Part shown: piece by piece, positions 15,915-25,203 of the stretch
Position numbering within the stretch: position 1 is the first letter of the stretch
Layout: the number at the start of each line of letters is the position of its first letter
From: Limnohabitans sp. 2KL-51
Lineage (GTDB): Bacteria > Pseudomonadota > Gammaproteobacteria > Burkholderiales > Burkholderiaceae_C
DNA length: 64,000 bases
Assembly (NCBI RefSeq): GCF_003063645.1
Contig: NZ_NESJ01000004.1
Span: 124,001-188,000, forward strand
Reading direction: 5' to 3'
Notes under the pieces: model-generated
Database searches by the model: none
Told to the model about the DNA's origin: nothing
The model's input: the letters and a program-made list of their open reading frames with translations, nothing else
Position numbers and translations under genes: made by a program

Positions 15915-17303
15915 ATGGCTTACAAGAAGAAATATGCATTGCTTGCCCTTTTGGGCATTTCCGTAGCCTCTGGGGCCGCATGGTGGTGGCAAAACAAGGC
16001 CCCAGCTGGGGTGGCGACGCCGAGTTCAGCAGCTTCTTCCTCCCAAGGCGGGCCTGCTGGTGCACCTGCGGGTGCAGCCAGTGGGGTGCCAGGGGCCGGA
16101 CCGGCAGGCGGAGCAGGCCGGGCGCCCGTAGTGGAGGTCGCCAAGGTCGAGAGCATGACCTTGGTGGACGAGACCCAGGCCGTGGGCAGTTTGCGCTCGC
16201 GCCAAGGCGTGATGCTGCGCCCCGAAGTCGGTGGCCGCGTCAAACAGATTCTTTTCAGCGATGGCCAGCGTGTGCGCAAGGGTCAGTTGATGGTGCAGTT
16301 CGAAGACCAACTGCAGCAGGCCCAGGTGGCGCAGGCGCGTGCCGAGCTGTCTATTGCCGAGGCCAACCACAAGCGCAACCAGGAGTTGGTGGCGCAAAAC
16401 TTCATCAGCCAGCGCTCGCTGGACGAGAGCTCTGCAGCTCTGGAGGTCTCTCGCGCCAAGCTGTCGCTGGCCCAGGCCACGCTGCAGCGCTTGCAGGTGC
16501 TGGCGCCTTTTGATGGCATCACCGGCCTCAAGCAAATCAACGTGGGCGATTACCTCAAAGACGGCGCGGACATGGTCAACGTGGAAGACATGGATGCAGT
16601 GTTGCTCGACTTCCGGTTGCCCGAGCGCTTTCAAGCCAAGGTCCGAGCCGGTCAAAAAGCGCAGCTGACGGTGGACGCTTTACCGGGACGGCCTTTCTCG
16701 GCCATCGTGCAAGCGGTGGACCCTTTGATCGAAGCCAATGGCCGATCTGTGGGTGTGCGTGGCTGCATCGACAACCGCCAGCAGCAATTGCGACCGGGCA
16801 TGTTTGCCCGCGTGAATGCGGTCTTTGGCTCGCGCGACAACGCCTTGGTCATTCCCGAGGAAGCCATCATCCCGCAAGGCGGGCGCACCTTTGTGGTCAA
16901 GGTGGTGCAGGGTGACAAGCCCGATGTGCGCGTGTCCGAGCGTGTGGCGGTCAAGGTCGGCTTGCGCCAACCGGGCAAGGTAGAGATTGTCGAGGGCCTG
17001 GCTGCAGGCGACACCGTGGTGACGGCGGGTCATCAGCGCTTGCAAAAAGACGGCACGGCCGTGCGCGTGGTGGAGTTGCCCCAGGCCGCAGGTGGCAAGC
17101 CTGGCGGTCCCCCTGGGCAGCCCGGCCCTGCAGGGCCGGGCGCTCCCGCTGCAGGTGCTTCGCCTGCAGGGGCTGCACCACAAGGTGCAGGCCCGCAAGG
17201 TGCTCGCGCTTCGGGCGCTGGCCGACCCGGCCAGGGCCCGGGGCGTCCTGTGGACTTGTCGGGTCCCAACCCTTGCCTGAGGGAAGCCGATGCAGCTCGC
17301 TGA
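15915..17303 (+). CDS. RND efflux periplasmic adaptor (membrane fusion protein)
   Basis: HlyD/MexA-type adaptor linking the inner-membrane RND pump to an outer-membrane channel. N-terminal membrane anchor: KKKYALLALLGISVASGAAWW, followed by an Ala/Gly/Pro-rich linker. The lipoyl and hairpin region reads VVEVAKVESMTLVDETQAVG, VMLRPEVGGRVKQILFSDGQ, AQVAQARAELSIAEANHKRN and APFDGITGLKQINVGDYLKDG; the beta-barrel part includes DALPGRPFSAIVQAVDP. The last 65 or so residues are almost entirely Gly, Pro, Ala and Gln, an unusual tail. The stop overlaps the pump start by 14 bp, indicating a two-gene operon. No outer-membrane factor gene is adjacent, so a shared TolC-like protein is probably used. Confidence 0.92.
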   Translation: MAYKKKYALLALLGISVASGAAWWWQNKAPAGVATPSSAASSSQGGPAGAPAGAASGVPGAGPAGGAGRAPVVEVAKVESMTLVDETQAVGSLRSRQGVMLRPEVGGRVKQILFSDGQRVRKGQLMVQFEDQLQQAQVAQARAELSIAEANHKRNQELVAQNFISQRSLDESSAALEVSRAKLSLAQATLQRLQVLAPFDGITGLKQINVGDYLKDGADMVNVEDMDAVLLDFRLPERFQAKVRAGQKAQLTVDALPGRPFSAIVQAVDPLIEANGRSVGVRGCIDNRQQQLRPGMFARVNAVFGSRDNALVIPEEAIIPQGGRTFVVKVVQGDKPDVRVSERVAVKVGLRQPGKVEIVEGLAAGDTVVTAGHQRLQKDGTAVRVVELPQAAGGKPGGPPGQPGPAGPGAPAAGASPAGAAPQGAGPQGARASGAGRPGQGPGRPVDLSGPNPCLREADAAR

Positions 17304-20300
17304 AGTCTCCATCCGCCGGCCTGTATTGGCCGTGGTCATGTCCTTGTTGATCGTGTTGATTGGTGCCGTCAGCTTCAAGAGCCTGTCTCTGCGCGAATAC
17401 CCCAAGATCGACGAGCCCACTGTCACCGTGACCACCCGCTACGTCGGGGCTTCGGCCGAAGTGGTCGAGTCGCAGGTCACCAAACCCCTGGAAGATTCGA
17501 TTGCCGGCATTGATGCGGTGGATGTCATCACCTCCATCAGCCGCGCCGAGCAGTCACAGATCACGGTGCGATTCCGCCTGGAAAAAGACGCCGACACGGC
17601 CGCTGCCGAAGTACGCGACCGCACCTCGCGCGTGCGTAACCGTTTGCCCCAGGCCATCGAAGAGCCTGTCATTGCCAAGGTGGAGGCCGATGCCTTTCCG
17701 GTGATTTGGCTGGCTTTTTCCAGCGACACACTGAACCCCTTGCAAATCAACGATCTGGTCAATCGTGTGGTCAAGCCGCGCTTGCAAACCGTGACGGGTG
17801 TGGCCGATGTGCGCATCTTTGGCGAACGCAAATACGCCATGCTGGTCTCACTGGACCATGCTCGACTGTCGTCTTACAAGCTCACCCCACAAGATGTGGA
17901 AGACGCCATTCGGCGCAGCAACCTCGAGTTGCCTGCGGGCCGGATTGAATCGACCAACCGCGAGTTCAGTGTGTCCTCTCAGACCGACCTGACCCGCCCG
18001 GGCCAGTTTGGCGACATTGTGATCCGCAGTGTCAACGGCTTTTCCGTCAAGCTGCGCGATGTTGCCCAGATCAAGGAAGACGCCGCCAATGACCGCAGCG
18101 CGGTGCGTCTCAATGGACGGCCTGCTATTTCTGCAGGCGTGATTCGGCAGGCCACGGCCAACCCGCTGGAACTGTCCAAAGGTGTGCGCGAGATGATTCC
18201 CCGTCTGAAGGCAGACTTGCCCGGTGACATGGCGATCGAGGTGGCCAACGACAACTCGGTCTTCATCGACCGCTCCATCAAGAATGTGTTCACCACCATT
18301 GTTGAGGCCGTGGTTCTGGTGGCCTTGGTGATTTTCGTGTTCTTGCGCACCATCCGCGCTTCCATCATCCCCATCATCACCATCCCGGTCAGTTTGATCG
18401 GCGCGTTCGCCATGATGGCTTTGGCGGGTTTCACCATCAACACACTGACTTTGCTGGCGCTGGTGCTGGCCATTGGACTGGTGGTGGACGATGCCATTGT
18501 GGTCCTTGAAAACATTTACCGGCACATCGAAGAAGGGCTGGACCCGTTTTCTGCCGCCATCAAAGGCGTGCGTGAGATCAGCTTTGCTGTGGTGGCCATG
18601 ACCATGACGCTGGCGGCGGTGTTTGCGCCATTGGCCTTCACGCCCGGGCGCACGGGCAAGCTGTTTGGCGAATTTGCCTTGGCGCTGGCTGGCGCGGTGA
18701 TCGTGTCCGGTTTTGTGGCCTTGACCTTGGCACCGATGCTCAGCAGCAAACTGCTGCGTCACAACCCCAACCCCAGCTGGTTCGACCGCTCCATGGAGCG
18801 CATGCTCACGGGATTGTCCAATGGCTATGAAAGCCTGTTGACCTTCATCCTGAACCGCGCCCGTTGGGTGGTGGTGTTGGTCATGATCGGGTCGGGTGCG
18901 GGCATTGCCATGATTTACCCGACCATGAAGCAAGAACTCGCGCCGCTGGAAGACCGGGGTGTGATTTTGGCCACCGTCAACGCGCCCGATGGCTCTACGC
19001 TGGAATACACCGACCGCTATGCCCGTTCGCTGGAGAGGTTCGGTCAGGCCTATCCCGAGTTCGATCGTATTTTTGCCAACATGGGCAACCCCACAGTCGG
19101 CCAAGGTTCGGTGGTCTACCGTGCGGTGGACTGGGACGAGCGCAAGCGCACCACCCTGGAGATCGCGCGTGAATTGGGTGGCAAGTTCAACAGCCTGCCC
19201 GGTGTCAACGCCTTCCCGATCACGCCGCCTTCCTTGGGACAGGGCTTTCGCGAGCGACCTCTTAACTTTGTGATTCAAACCTCGGACAGCTACCAAAATT
19301 TGAATCAGTTGACCCGCCAGTTGATGGACGAGGTGGCCAAGAACCCGGGCATCTTGTCTCCAGATGTGGACTTGCGTCTGAACAAACCCGAGCTGCGCAT
19401 CGAGGTGGACCGCGTGAAGGCCGCTGAACTGGGCGTGAGCATCGAGGTGGTGGCCCGCACCATCGAGACCATGCTGGGGGGGCGCGTGGTCACACGCTAC
19501 AAGCGCGATGCCGAGCAATACGATGTGATTGTGCAAACCTTGGCCGCCAGCCGTAATACCCCTGACGACATCGACGTGATCCAGGTGCGCGGTCGCAACG
19601 ACACCATGGTCCCGCTGTCCAGCTTGGTCAAGGTCCGAGAGAGCGTGTCACCGCGCGAGCTGAACCACTTTGGCCAGCGCCGTTCGGTGTCCATCACCGC
19701 CAACCTGGCCCCTGATTACTCGCTGGGCGAAGCGATCAAGTTTATGGATGAAGCGTCGGCCAAGGTGCTCAAGCCGGGATACACCACCGAGCTCAACGGC
19801 ACATCGCGCGAATTCAAAAATTCTCAGGGTGCATTGGTGATTGTTTTTGTGCTGGCGCTGCTGTTCATCTTCTTGGTTTTGTCTGCCCAGTTTGAGAGTT
19901 TCATCGACCCCTTTGTCATCATGCTGTCGGTGCCCTTGTCCACGATCGGGGCGCTGCTGGCGCTCAAATTCACGGGCGGGTCGCTCAACGTGTATTCTCA
20001 AATCGGCCTGATCACGCTGGTGGGCTTGATCACCAAGCACGGCATTTTGATTGTGGAGTTCACCAACCAACTGCGCGAACAAGGCATGGCGATGCAAGAG
20101 GCTTTGATCAAGGCGTCAGCCCAGCGCTTGCGCCCGATCTTGATGACCACCGGGGCCATGGTGCTGGGCGCGGTGCCGCTGGCCTTGGCCACCGGCGCAG
20201 GTGCTGAAAGCCGCACGCAAATCGGCTGGGTGATTGTGGGCGGCATGAGCTTGGGCACTTTGCTGGCTGTGTTTGTGGTGCCCACCATGTACTCTTTATT

Positions 20301-20373
20301 GGCCCGCAAATCTGTGCCAGGGGCGAACAAGGCGGTGGCGCATGAGACGCCAGCCGATACAGCGGTGCATTGA
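17290..20373 (+). CDS. RND efflux transporter permease (AcrB/MexB superfamily)
   Basis: Proton-driven inner-membrane exporter of 1027 aa, standard size for the HAE-1 type. Starts MQLAEVSIRRPVLAVVMSLL with TM1. TM4 contains the proton-relay pair in LVVDDAIVVLENIYRHIEEG; TM10 has the conserved Lys in GLITKHGILIVEF. Porter-domain motifs such as DRTSRVRNRLPQAIEEP are present. The family exports drugs, dyes, detergents or metabolites; the sequence does not show which. It overlaps the adaptor gene and is followed by a strong terminator at 20415-20438. Confidence 0.94.
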   Translation: MQLAEVSIRRPVLAVVMSLLIVLIGAVSFKSLSLREYPKIDEPTVTVTTRYVGASAEVVESQVTKPLEDSIAGIDAVDVITSISRAEQSQITVRFRLEKDADTAAAEVRDRTSRVRNRLPQAIEEPVIAKVEADAFPVIWLAFSSDTLNPLQINDLVNRVVKPRLQTVTGVADVRIFGERKYAMLVSLDHARLSSYKLTPQDVEDAIRRSNLELPAGRIESTNREFSVSSQTDLTRPGQFGDIVIRSVNGFSVKLRDVAQIKEDAANDRSAVRLNGRPAISAGVIRQATANPLELSKGVREMIPRLKADLPGDMAIEVANDNSVFIDRSIKNVFTTIVEAVVLVALVIFVFLRTIRASIIPIITIPVSLIGAFAMMALAGFTINTLTLLALVLAIGLVVDDAIVVLENIYRHIEEGLDPFSAAIKGVREISFAVVAMTMTLAAVFAPLAFTPGRTGKLFGEFALALAGAVIVSGFVALTLAPMLSSKLLRHNPNPSWFDRSMERMLTGLSNGYESLLTFILNRARWVVVLVMIGSGAGIAMIYPTMKQELAPLEDRGVILATVNAPDGSTLEYTDRYARSLERFGQAYPEFDRIFANMGNPTVGQGSVVYRAVDWDERKRTTLEIARELGGKFNSLPGVNAFPITPPSLGQGFRERPLNFVIQTSDSYQNLNQLTRQLMDEVAKNPGILSPDVDLRLNKPELRIEVDRVKAAELGVSIEVVARTIETMLGGRVVTRYKRDAEQYDVIVQTLAASRNTPDDIDVIQVRGRNDTMVPLSSLVKVRESVSPRELNHFGQRRSVSITANLAPDYSLGEAIKFMDEASAKVLKPGYTTELNGTSREFKNSQGALVIVFVLALLFIFLVLSAQFESFIDPFVIMLSVPLSTIGALLALKFTGGSLNVYSQIGLITLVGLITKHGILIVEFTNQLREQGMAMQEALIKASAQRLRPILMTTGAMVLGAVPLALATGAGAESRTQIGWVIVGGMSLGTLLAVFVVPTMYSLLARKSVPGANKAVAHETPADTAVH

Positions 20374-20414
20374 TCACCTGAATCGCAGGCGCTGTGCAGC
20401 GTCTGAGTCATGAG

Positions 20415-20438
20415 AAAAGCGGCCTGGGCCGCTTTTTT
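20415..20438 (+). terminator. Rho-independent terminator after the RND operon
   Basis: AAAA GCGGCC TG GGCCGC TTTTTT: a 6-bp GC stem extended by A-T pairs, tight loop and T-run. It lies between the RND permease and moeA, which converge, and may serve both because the minus strand also ends in T residues. Confidence 0.9.
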
Positions 20439-20460
20439 CATGCAGGTGAAGTCCCCCGGC

Positions 20461-21750
20461 TCAAAGGTGCCCGTCAAACATCATCACGTCCACCGCGTCG
20501 CCCACGGCCACGTTGCCTTGGGCATGGCCCAGCACGATCAGGCCGTTGGCTTGCACCATGGAGCTGAGCACGCCTGAGCCCTGATTGCCGGTGATGCTGA
20601 CAACCAGCTCGCCTGCCGCATTGGTGCTGACGATGCCGCGCTGGTACTCGGTGCGGCCAGGTTTCTTGCGCAGCGCCTCGGTGCTTTGGGCTTTGAGCAG
20701 GGGCAATGGCGGCGCTTGCCACCCCATGAGTTGCTGCAGGGCAGGGCGCACAAAGGCGGCAAAGGTCACCATCACCGCCACCGGGTTACCGGGCAGGCCA
20801 AACAGCACGGCCGAGCGCACGCCACGTTGAATACGCCCCACGGCCATGGGGCGGCCGGGTCGCATGGCGATGCGCCAAAACGCCACATCACCCAGTTTTT
20901 TCATCATGGCCTTGGTGTGGTCGGCCTCTCCCACGCTCACACCGCCGCTGGTGATGATGGCGTCGGCCTGCGCAGCCGCATCCTCAAAGGCTTGCTCCAG
21001 CGCAGCCGGATCGTCGCGCACCACGCCCATGTCGATCAGCTCGCATCCCAGAGCCTGCACCAGGCCCGCCACGGTGTAGCGGTTGCTGTCGTACACCGCG
21101 CCTTCACGGGGCGATTCGCCCAAGCTCAAAATTTCGTCACCGGTTGAAAAATAGGCCACTTTGGGTCTGCGCCAGACGGTGGCAGTGGGCAGCCCCAGGC
21201 TGGCCAGCAGGCCACAGACGGCGGGGTTCAGGCGGGTGCCCGCGTGCAGGGCGGGTTGCCCGGCCATCAGGTCTTCACCGAGCAGGCGACGGTTGTCGCC
21301 CGGCTGCAGCAAGTTTGGTGGCACCAGCACCGTATCGCCTTCGGTTTTCACCAGCTCTTGCGGGGCCACGGTGTCCAGTCCGGCGGGCATGATGGCCCCG
21401 GTCATGATGCGCAAGCATTCTCCGGCACCCACGGTGCCCAGCCAAGCGGCGCCAGCGAAGGCAGTGCCCACCACCTTGAAGCTGCTGGCCTGTCCAGCCG
21501 TCAGTTCAGCCCCGCGCAGGGCGTAGCCGTCCATGGCTGAGTTGTCGTGCGGCGGCACGTTGATGGGCGAGACCACGTCTTGCGCCAGGATGCGGCCGTG
21601 GGCCTGCATCAGTGGCATGGTCTCTTGTTCGCGCACGGGCTGCACCAGCTGGGCCAAAAAAGCGTTGACCTGGTTGGCCGACAAAGCCTGTGGGTCGTAG
21701 CCTTGCAGGCGCTCGGCGATCTGATCAAGGGACAGGGCTGGGGTGGTCAT
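20461..21750 (-). CDS. moeA: Molybdopterin molybdotransferase MoeA
   Basis: Inserts molybdate into adenylylated molybdopterin. Start at ATG 21750 (MTTPALSLDQIAERL), giving 429 aa; the longer frame upstream is not MoeA-like. Visible motifs: PPHDNSAMDGYALRG, RIMTGAIMPAGLDTVAPQEL, ITSGGVSVGEADHT, and FGLPGNPVAVMVTF, all family signatures. It is the last gene of a moaA-mobA-moeA operon on the minus strand, 46 bp after mobA. Confidence 0.95.
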   Translation of the reverse strand: MTTPALSLDQIAERLQGYDPQALSANQVNAFLAQLVQPVREQETMPLMQAHGRILAQDVVSPINVPPHDNSAMDGYALRGAELTAGQASSFKVVGTAFAGAAWLGTVGAGECLRIMTGAIMPAGLDTVAPQELVKTEGDTVLVPPNLLQPGDNRRLLGEDLMAGQPALHAGTRLNPAVCGLLASLGLPTATVWRRPKVAYFSTGDEILSLGESPREGAVYDSNRYTVAGLVQALGCELIDMGVVRDDPAALEQAFEDAAAQADAIITSGGVSVGEADHTKAMMKKLGDVAFWRIAMRPGRPMAVGRIQRGVRSAVLFGLPGNPVAVMVTFAAFVRPALQQLMGWQAPPLPLLKAQSTEALRKKPGRTEYQRGIVSTNAAGELVVSITGNQGSGVLSSMVQANGLIVLGHAQGNVAVGDAVDVMMFDGHL

Positions 21751-21796
21751 GGCAATGGCAATGGCGATGGGGCACGGCGCTGCCGTGCGGCACGTT

Positions 21797-22429
21797 TCAA
21801 AGGGATTCGAGTTGCTGCAGTTCGGCCAGCGTGTTGGCGTTGGCAAAGGCTTGTGGGCTGTCGCCGCTCTGGTCAAAAGGCACGATGGCGCAGCGGTGCT
21901 GGCCCGTCCAGGCGTCGATCTTGCGGCCGCCGCTTTGGGTGAACTTGACCAGACTTTCGAGCAGCTCGGCTTTGAGCAGGCAAAACACGGGTTGCGGGCG
22001 CACCGTGCCATCGGTCTCGGGGGCGGCAGCCATGGCCAGGTCGGCGTCTTGCTCTTGCAGGGCTGTGCACAAGCGCTCCACCAGGTCCAGCGGCAACAGC
22101 GGCGAGTCGCAAGGCACCGTAAGCAAGAGCGGCGTTTCACAGCGCTCCAGACCCGTGAGAAAGCCCGCCAAAGGCCCGGCAAAACCGTCGATGCTGTCGG
22201 GCCAAACCGGCACGCCCAGCGACTCGTAAGCGGCCAGGTTTCGGTTGGCGTTGATGAGGATTTCTTGGGGAGGCAGGCTTTGCAGCTGCAGGCGCATCAG
22301 GGTTTGCAGGGCCAGCGGCAGGCCGCGAAAGTTCTGCAGGCCCTTGTCAACGCCGCCCATGCGCGAACCGCGCCCACCTGCGAGGATGAGGCCGGTGATG
22401 CCCGGTGCATTCTGGGTATGGGGGTTCAT
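21797..22429 (-). CDS. mobA: Molybdenum cofactor guanylyltransferase
   Basis: Transfers GMP from GTP to molybdenum cofactor to make the bis-MGD form used by DMSO-reductase-family enzymes. Start at ATG 22429 ([15 protein letters not shown]), 210 aa. The nucleotide-binding signature [19 protein letters not shown] is clear, followed by [19 protein letters not shown] and [17 protein letters not shown]. It begins 5 bp after moaA ends. Presence implies that this organism has at least one MGD enzyme, such as nitrate reductase or formate dehydrogenase (inference). Confidence 0.94.
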   Translation of the reverse strand: MNPHTQNAPGITGLILAGGRGSRMGGVDKGLQNFRGLPLALQTLMRLQLQSLPPQEILINANRNLAAYESLGVPVWPDSIDGFAGPLAGFLTGLERCETPLLLTVPCDSPLLPLDLVERLCTALQEQDADLAMAAAPETDGTVRPQPVFCLLKAELLESLVKFTQSGGRKIDAWTGQHRCAIVPFDQSGDSPQAFANANTLAELQQLESL

Positions 22430-22434
22430 GGCCT

Positions 22435-23577
22435 TCAGCCTCCGATGTAGCTCATTTCCACCCGGCGGCCTGGGCCGCTGGCGGTGTCGGGGCCGCGCAG
22501 GCTGCGCAGCACCGAATATTGGTCCGTCCGTCCGCGCCAGATGGCATCCACCGTGGCGGCCAGCGCGCTGTCGCTTTGCGCCGGGTCGCGCAGCAGCTGG
22601 CGCAGGTCGTAGCCCTGGCTGGCAAACAAGCACAAATACAAGCGGCCTTCGGTGGACAAACGGGCGCGGTTGCAGTCGCCGCAAAAGGCCTGAGTCACGC
22701 TGCTGATCACACCGATCTCGCCCAGCGATGGGTCATGCTCGCCTTGGGCGTTGGCATAACCCCAGCGCTCAGCGGTCTCACCGGGAGCAGCCGGCTCCAG
22801 TTGCAACAGCGGCAGCTCAGCATGCAGGCGGCGCACCACCTCGGCGCTGGGCAGCACCTCGTCCATGCACCAACCGTTCGTCGCGCCCACGTCCATGTAT
22901 TCGATGAAGCGCAGCACAATGCCCGTGCCCTGGAAATGCCGGGCCATGGGCAAAATTTCGTGTTCGTTCGTGCCGCGCTTGACCACCATGTTCACCTTGA
23001 TCGGCCCCAGGCCCGCCGCCCGTGCCGCTTCGATGCCGGCCAGCACATCGGCCACCGGAAAGTCCACATCGTTCATCTGGCGAAAGACGGCGTCGTCCAG
23101 GCCGTCTAGGCTCACGGTGACACGTTGCAGGCCCGCGGCTTTCAGACTCTGCGCCTTGCGCGCCAACAGCGAACCGTTGGTGGTTAGCGTCAAATCGAGT
23201 GGCTGGCCGTCTGGGGTGCGCAGCGCGGCCAGTTGCTCAATCAGGATTTCGATGTTCTTGCGCAGCAGGGGCTCACCCCCTGTCAGGCGAATCTTGCGCA
23301 CGCCTCGGCCCACGAACACGTTGGCGATGCGGGTGATTTCTTCAAAACTCAGCAAGTGGCTCTGAGGCAGGTAAGCGTAGTCCTTGTCAAAGACTTCCTT
23401 GGGCATGCAGTAACTGCACCTGAAGTTGCACCGGTCGGTCACGCTGATGCGCAAATCGGTCAGCGGGCGGCGCAGACCGTCCAAGGGCAGGGCGCCCAAG
23501 TCTTGACCTGCCAGCAACGTGGGCAAAGGCAAGCTGGGATGGCGCTGGTCTACCAGCGGAATAACGCGTTCAGACAT
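22435..23577 (-). CDS. moaA: GTP 3',8-cyclase MoaA (radical SAM)
   Basis: Catalyses the first step of molybdenum cofactor synthesis, converting GTP to the cyclic intermediate with MoaC. Start at ATG 23577 ([13 protein letters not shown]). The radical SAM cluster motif [14 protein letters not shown] is present, then [16 protein letters not shown] (SAM binding), [13 protein letters not shown], and the second-cluster cysteines in [21 protein letters not shown]-terminal residues MSYIGG are the universal GG tail needed for activation. First gene of the moaA-mobA-moeA operon. Confidence 0.96.
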   Translation of the reverse strand: MSERVIPLVDQRHPSLPLPTLLAGQDLGALPLDGLRRPLTDLRISVTDRCNFRCSYCMPKEVFDKDYAYLPQSHLLSFEEITRIANVFVGRGVRKIRLTGGEPLLRKNIEILIEQLAALRTPDGQPLDLTLTTNGSLLARKAQSLKAAGLQRVTVSLDGLDDAVFRQMNDVDFPVADVLAGIEAARAAGLGPIKVNMVVKRGTNEHEILPMARHFQGTGIVLRFIEYMDVGATNGWCMDEVLPSAEVVRRLHAELPLLQLEPAAPGETAERWGYANAQGEHDPSLGEIGVISSVTQAFCGDCNRARLSTEGRLYLCLFASQGYDLRQLLRDPAQSDSALAATVDAIWRGRTDQYSVLRSLRGPDTASGPGRRVEMSYIGG

Positions 23578-23653
23578 GGGGGTTGATTGTGCCCGAGCTG
23601 CCACGCCTTGCAGGAAGCATGGTCAAGAATGAAATAGCCCGCAAGCGGGCACG

Positions 23654-25087
23654 TCAACCGTGCTGGATGGCCACGGTTTTGAGGGTGGTGAAGCCCAGCA
23701 GCGCTTCAAAACCTTTTTCACGGCCATAGCCAGAGGACTTGACCCCGCCAAAGGGCAGTTCCACGCCGCCGCCTGCGCCGTAGTTGTTGATGAACACCTG
23801 GCCGCTGCGCACGCGCTTGGCCATGCGGAATTGGCGGCCACCGTCGCGCGTCCAGATACCGGCTACCAAGCCGAACTCGGTGGCATTGGCCAATTCGACC
23901 GCATGGTCTTCGTCGGTGAAGGACATGGCCGACAGCACCGGGCCAAACACTTCTTCTTGCGCCAGGCGGTGCATCACCGGCACATCGCGCAGCAAGGTGG
24001 GTGTCTGGTAAAAGCCGCCAGCAGGAACACCCGCCGCAATTTGCCCCTGGGCCACGGTGGCAATGCCGTCCGCTTTGACCTGGTCCAAAAAGCCGGTGAC
24101 CCTCTCCAACTGACTGGCGCGGATCAGTGGACCCAAGTCCAGGTTCATGGCGGCCGAACCAACTTGCAGGCGGCCAAAGGCTTCGCCCAAGCGCTTCAAA
24201 AGCGGTTCGTAAATGCCTTGCTGGATCAACACGCGTGAGCCCGCGCTGCAGGTTTGTCCGGAGTTCTGCACGATGGCGTTAACCACCACCGGAATGGCCG
24301 CGTCCAGGTCGGCATCGTCAAAAATAATTTGTGGGCTTTTGCCGCCCAGCTCCAGTGTCACCGGGCAGTGGCGCTCGGCGGCCACTTGCTGGATCAGCGT
24401 GCCCACGCGGGGGCTGCCGGTGAAGCTGATGTGGTCAATGCCCGGGTGGCGGGCCAGCGCGTCGCCCACTTCGTGGCCATAACCGGTGACGATGTTGATG
24501 GCCCCCGGCGGAAAACCCACCTCGGCGGCCAGCTGGGCCACGCGGATCAGGCTCAGACACGCGTCTTCGGCCGGTTTGACCACGCAGGCGTTGCCAGCGG
24601 CCAAAGCACCGCCCACGCTGCGCCCAAAAATTTGCATCGGGTAGTTCCAGGGGATCACATGGCCCGTCACGCCATGCGGCTCGCGCCAGGTCAGCACGCT
24701 GTAACCGTTTTGGTAGGGCAGGGTCTCGCCGTGCAGCTTGTCGCAGGAGCCGGCATAAAACTCAAAGTAGCGCGCCAAAGCCACAGAGTCGGCTGCTGCC
24801 TGTTTGGTGGGTTTGCCGCAGTCGCGTTGCTCCAGCGCAGCCAGCTCGGCGGCGTGCTCACTCACTTTTTGCGACAGCTTCATGAGCAAGCGACCACGCT
24901 CCATGGCGCTCAGCTTGCCCCAGGGACCGTTGAAGGCGGCTCGCGCCGCCACCACAGCGGCATCGATGTCGGCCGCCTGGCTGCGCGGGATCTGATCGAA
25001 CACCTGCCCGTCAGACGGGTCGAGCACGTCGATGGTTTGACCTGCCAGGGCGGGGACGGATTGGTTGGCGATGAAATTCATTTGCAT
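23654..25087 (-). CDS. NAD(P)-dependent aldehyde dehydrogenase
   Basis: Aldehyde dehydrogenase superfamily enzyme of about 477 aa that oxidises an aldehyde to an acid. Start taken as ATG 25087 (MQMNFIANQSVPAL); ATG 25081 is an equal alternative and neither has a strong ribosome-binding site. Signatures: TGHVIPWNYPMQIFGRSVGG, FTGSPRVGTLIQQ (cofactor loop), the Glu in VTLELGGKSPQIIF, catalytic Cys in NSGQTCSAGSRVLI, and EEVFGPVLSAMSFTDED. The sequence resembles betaine- and aminobutyraldehyde-type enzymes, but the substrate cannot be told. It is a single gene between moaA and the hppA terminator. Confidence 0.88.
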   Translation of the reverse strand: MQMNFIANQSVPALAGQTIDVLDPSDGQVFDQIPRSQAADIDAAVVAARAAFNGPWGKLSAMERGRLLMKLSQKVSEHAAELAALEQRDCGKPTKQAAADSVALARYFEFYAGSCDKLHGETLPYQNGYSVLTWREPHGVTGHVIPWNYPMQIFGRSVGGALAAGNACVVKPAEDACLSLIRVAQLAAEVGFPPGAINIVTGYGHEVGDALARHPGIDHISFTGSPRVGTLIQQVAAERHCPVTLELGGKSPQIIFDDADLDAAIPVVVNAIVQNSGQTCSAGSRVLIQQGIYEPLLKRLGEAFGRLQVGSAAMNLDLGPLIRASQLERVTGFLDQVKADGIATVAQGQIAAGVPAGGFYQTPTLLRDVPVMHRLAQEEVFGPVLSAMSFTDEDHAVELANATEFGLVAGIWTRDGGRQFRMAKRVRSGQVFINNYGAGGGVELPFGGVKSSGYGREKGFEALLGFTTLKTVAIQHG

Positions 25088-25160
25088 GGGGCTATTGTGA
25101 ACCCGGGCAGGATTTTGAAAATCACCCACGGGACATCGACCTTTGCGGACCAACTGGGCA

Positions 25161-25188
25161 AAAAAAGGCCCGCCAAAGCGGGCCTTTT
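25161..25188 (-). terminator. Rho-independent terminator after hppA
   Basis: Read on the minus strand: AAGGCCCGC TTTG GCGGGCCTT followed by TTTTT; a 9-bp stem 16 bases past the hppA stop codon. It separates hppA from the aldehyde dehydrogenase gene on the same strand. Confidence 0.9.
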
Positions 25189-25203
25189 AAATCGCAGGAC
25201 CCA

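Noticed and set aside
17848..19536. 562-codon minus-strand frame within the RND permease
   Set aside because: Shadow of the permease gene; composition rich in His, Gly and Gln with no recognisable domain.
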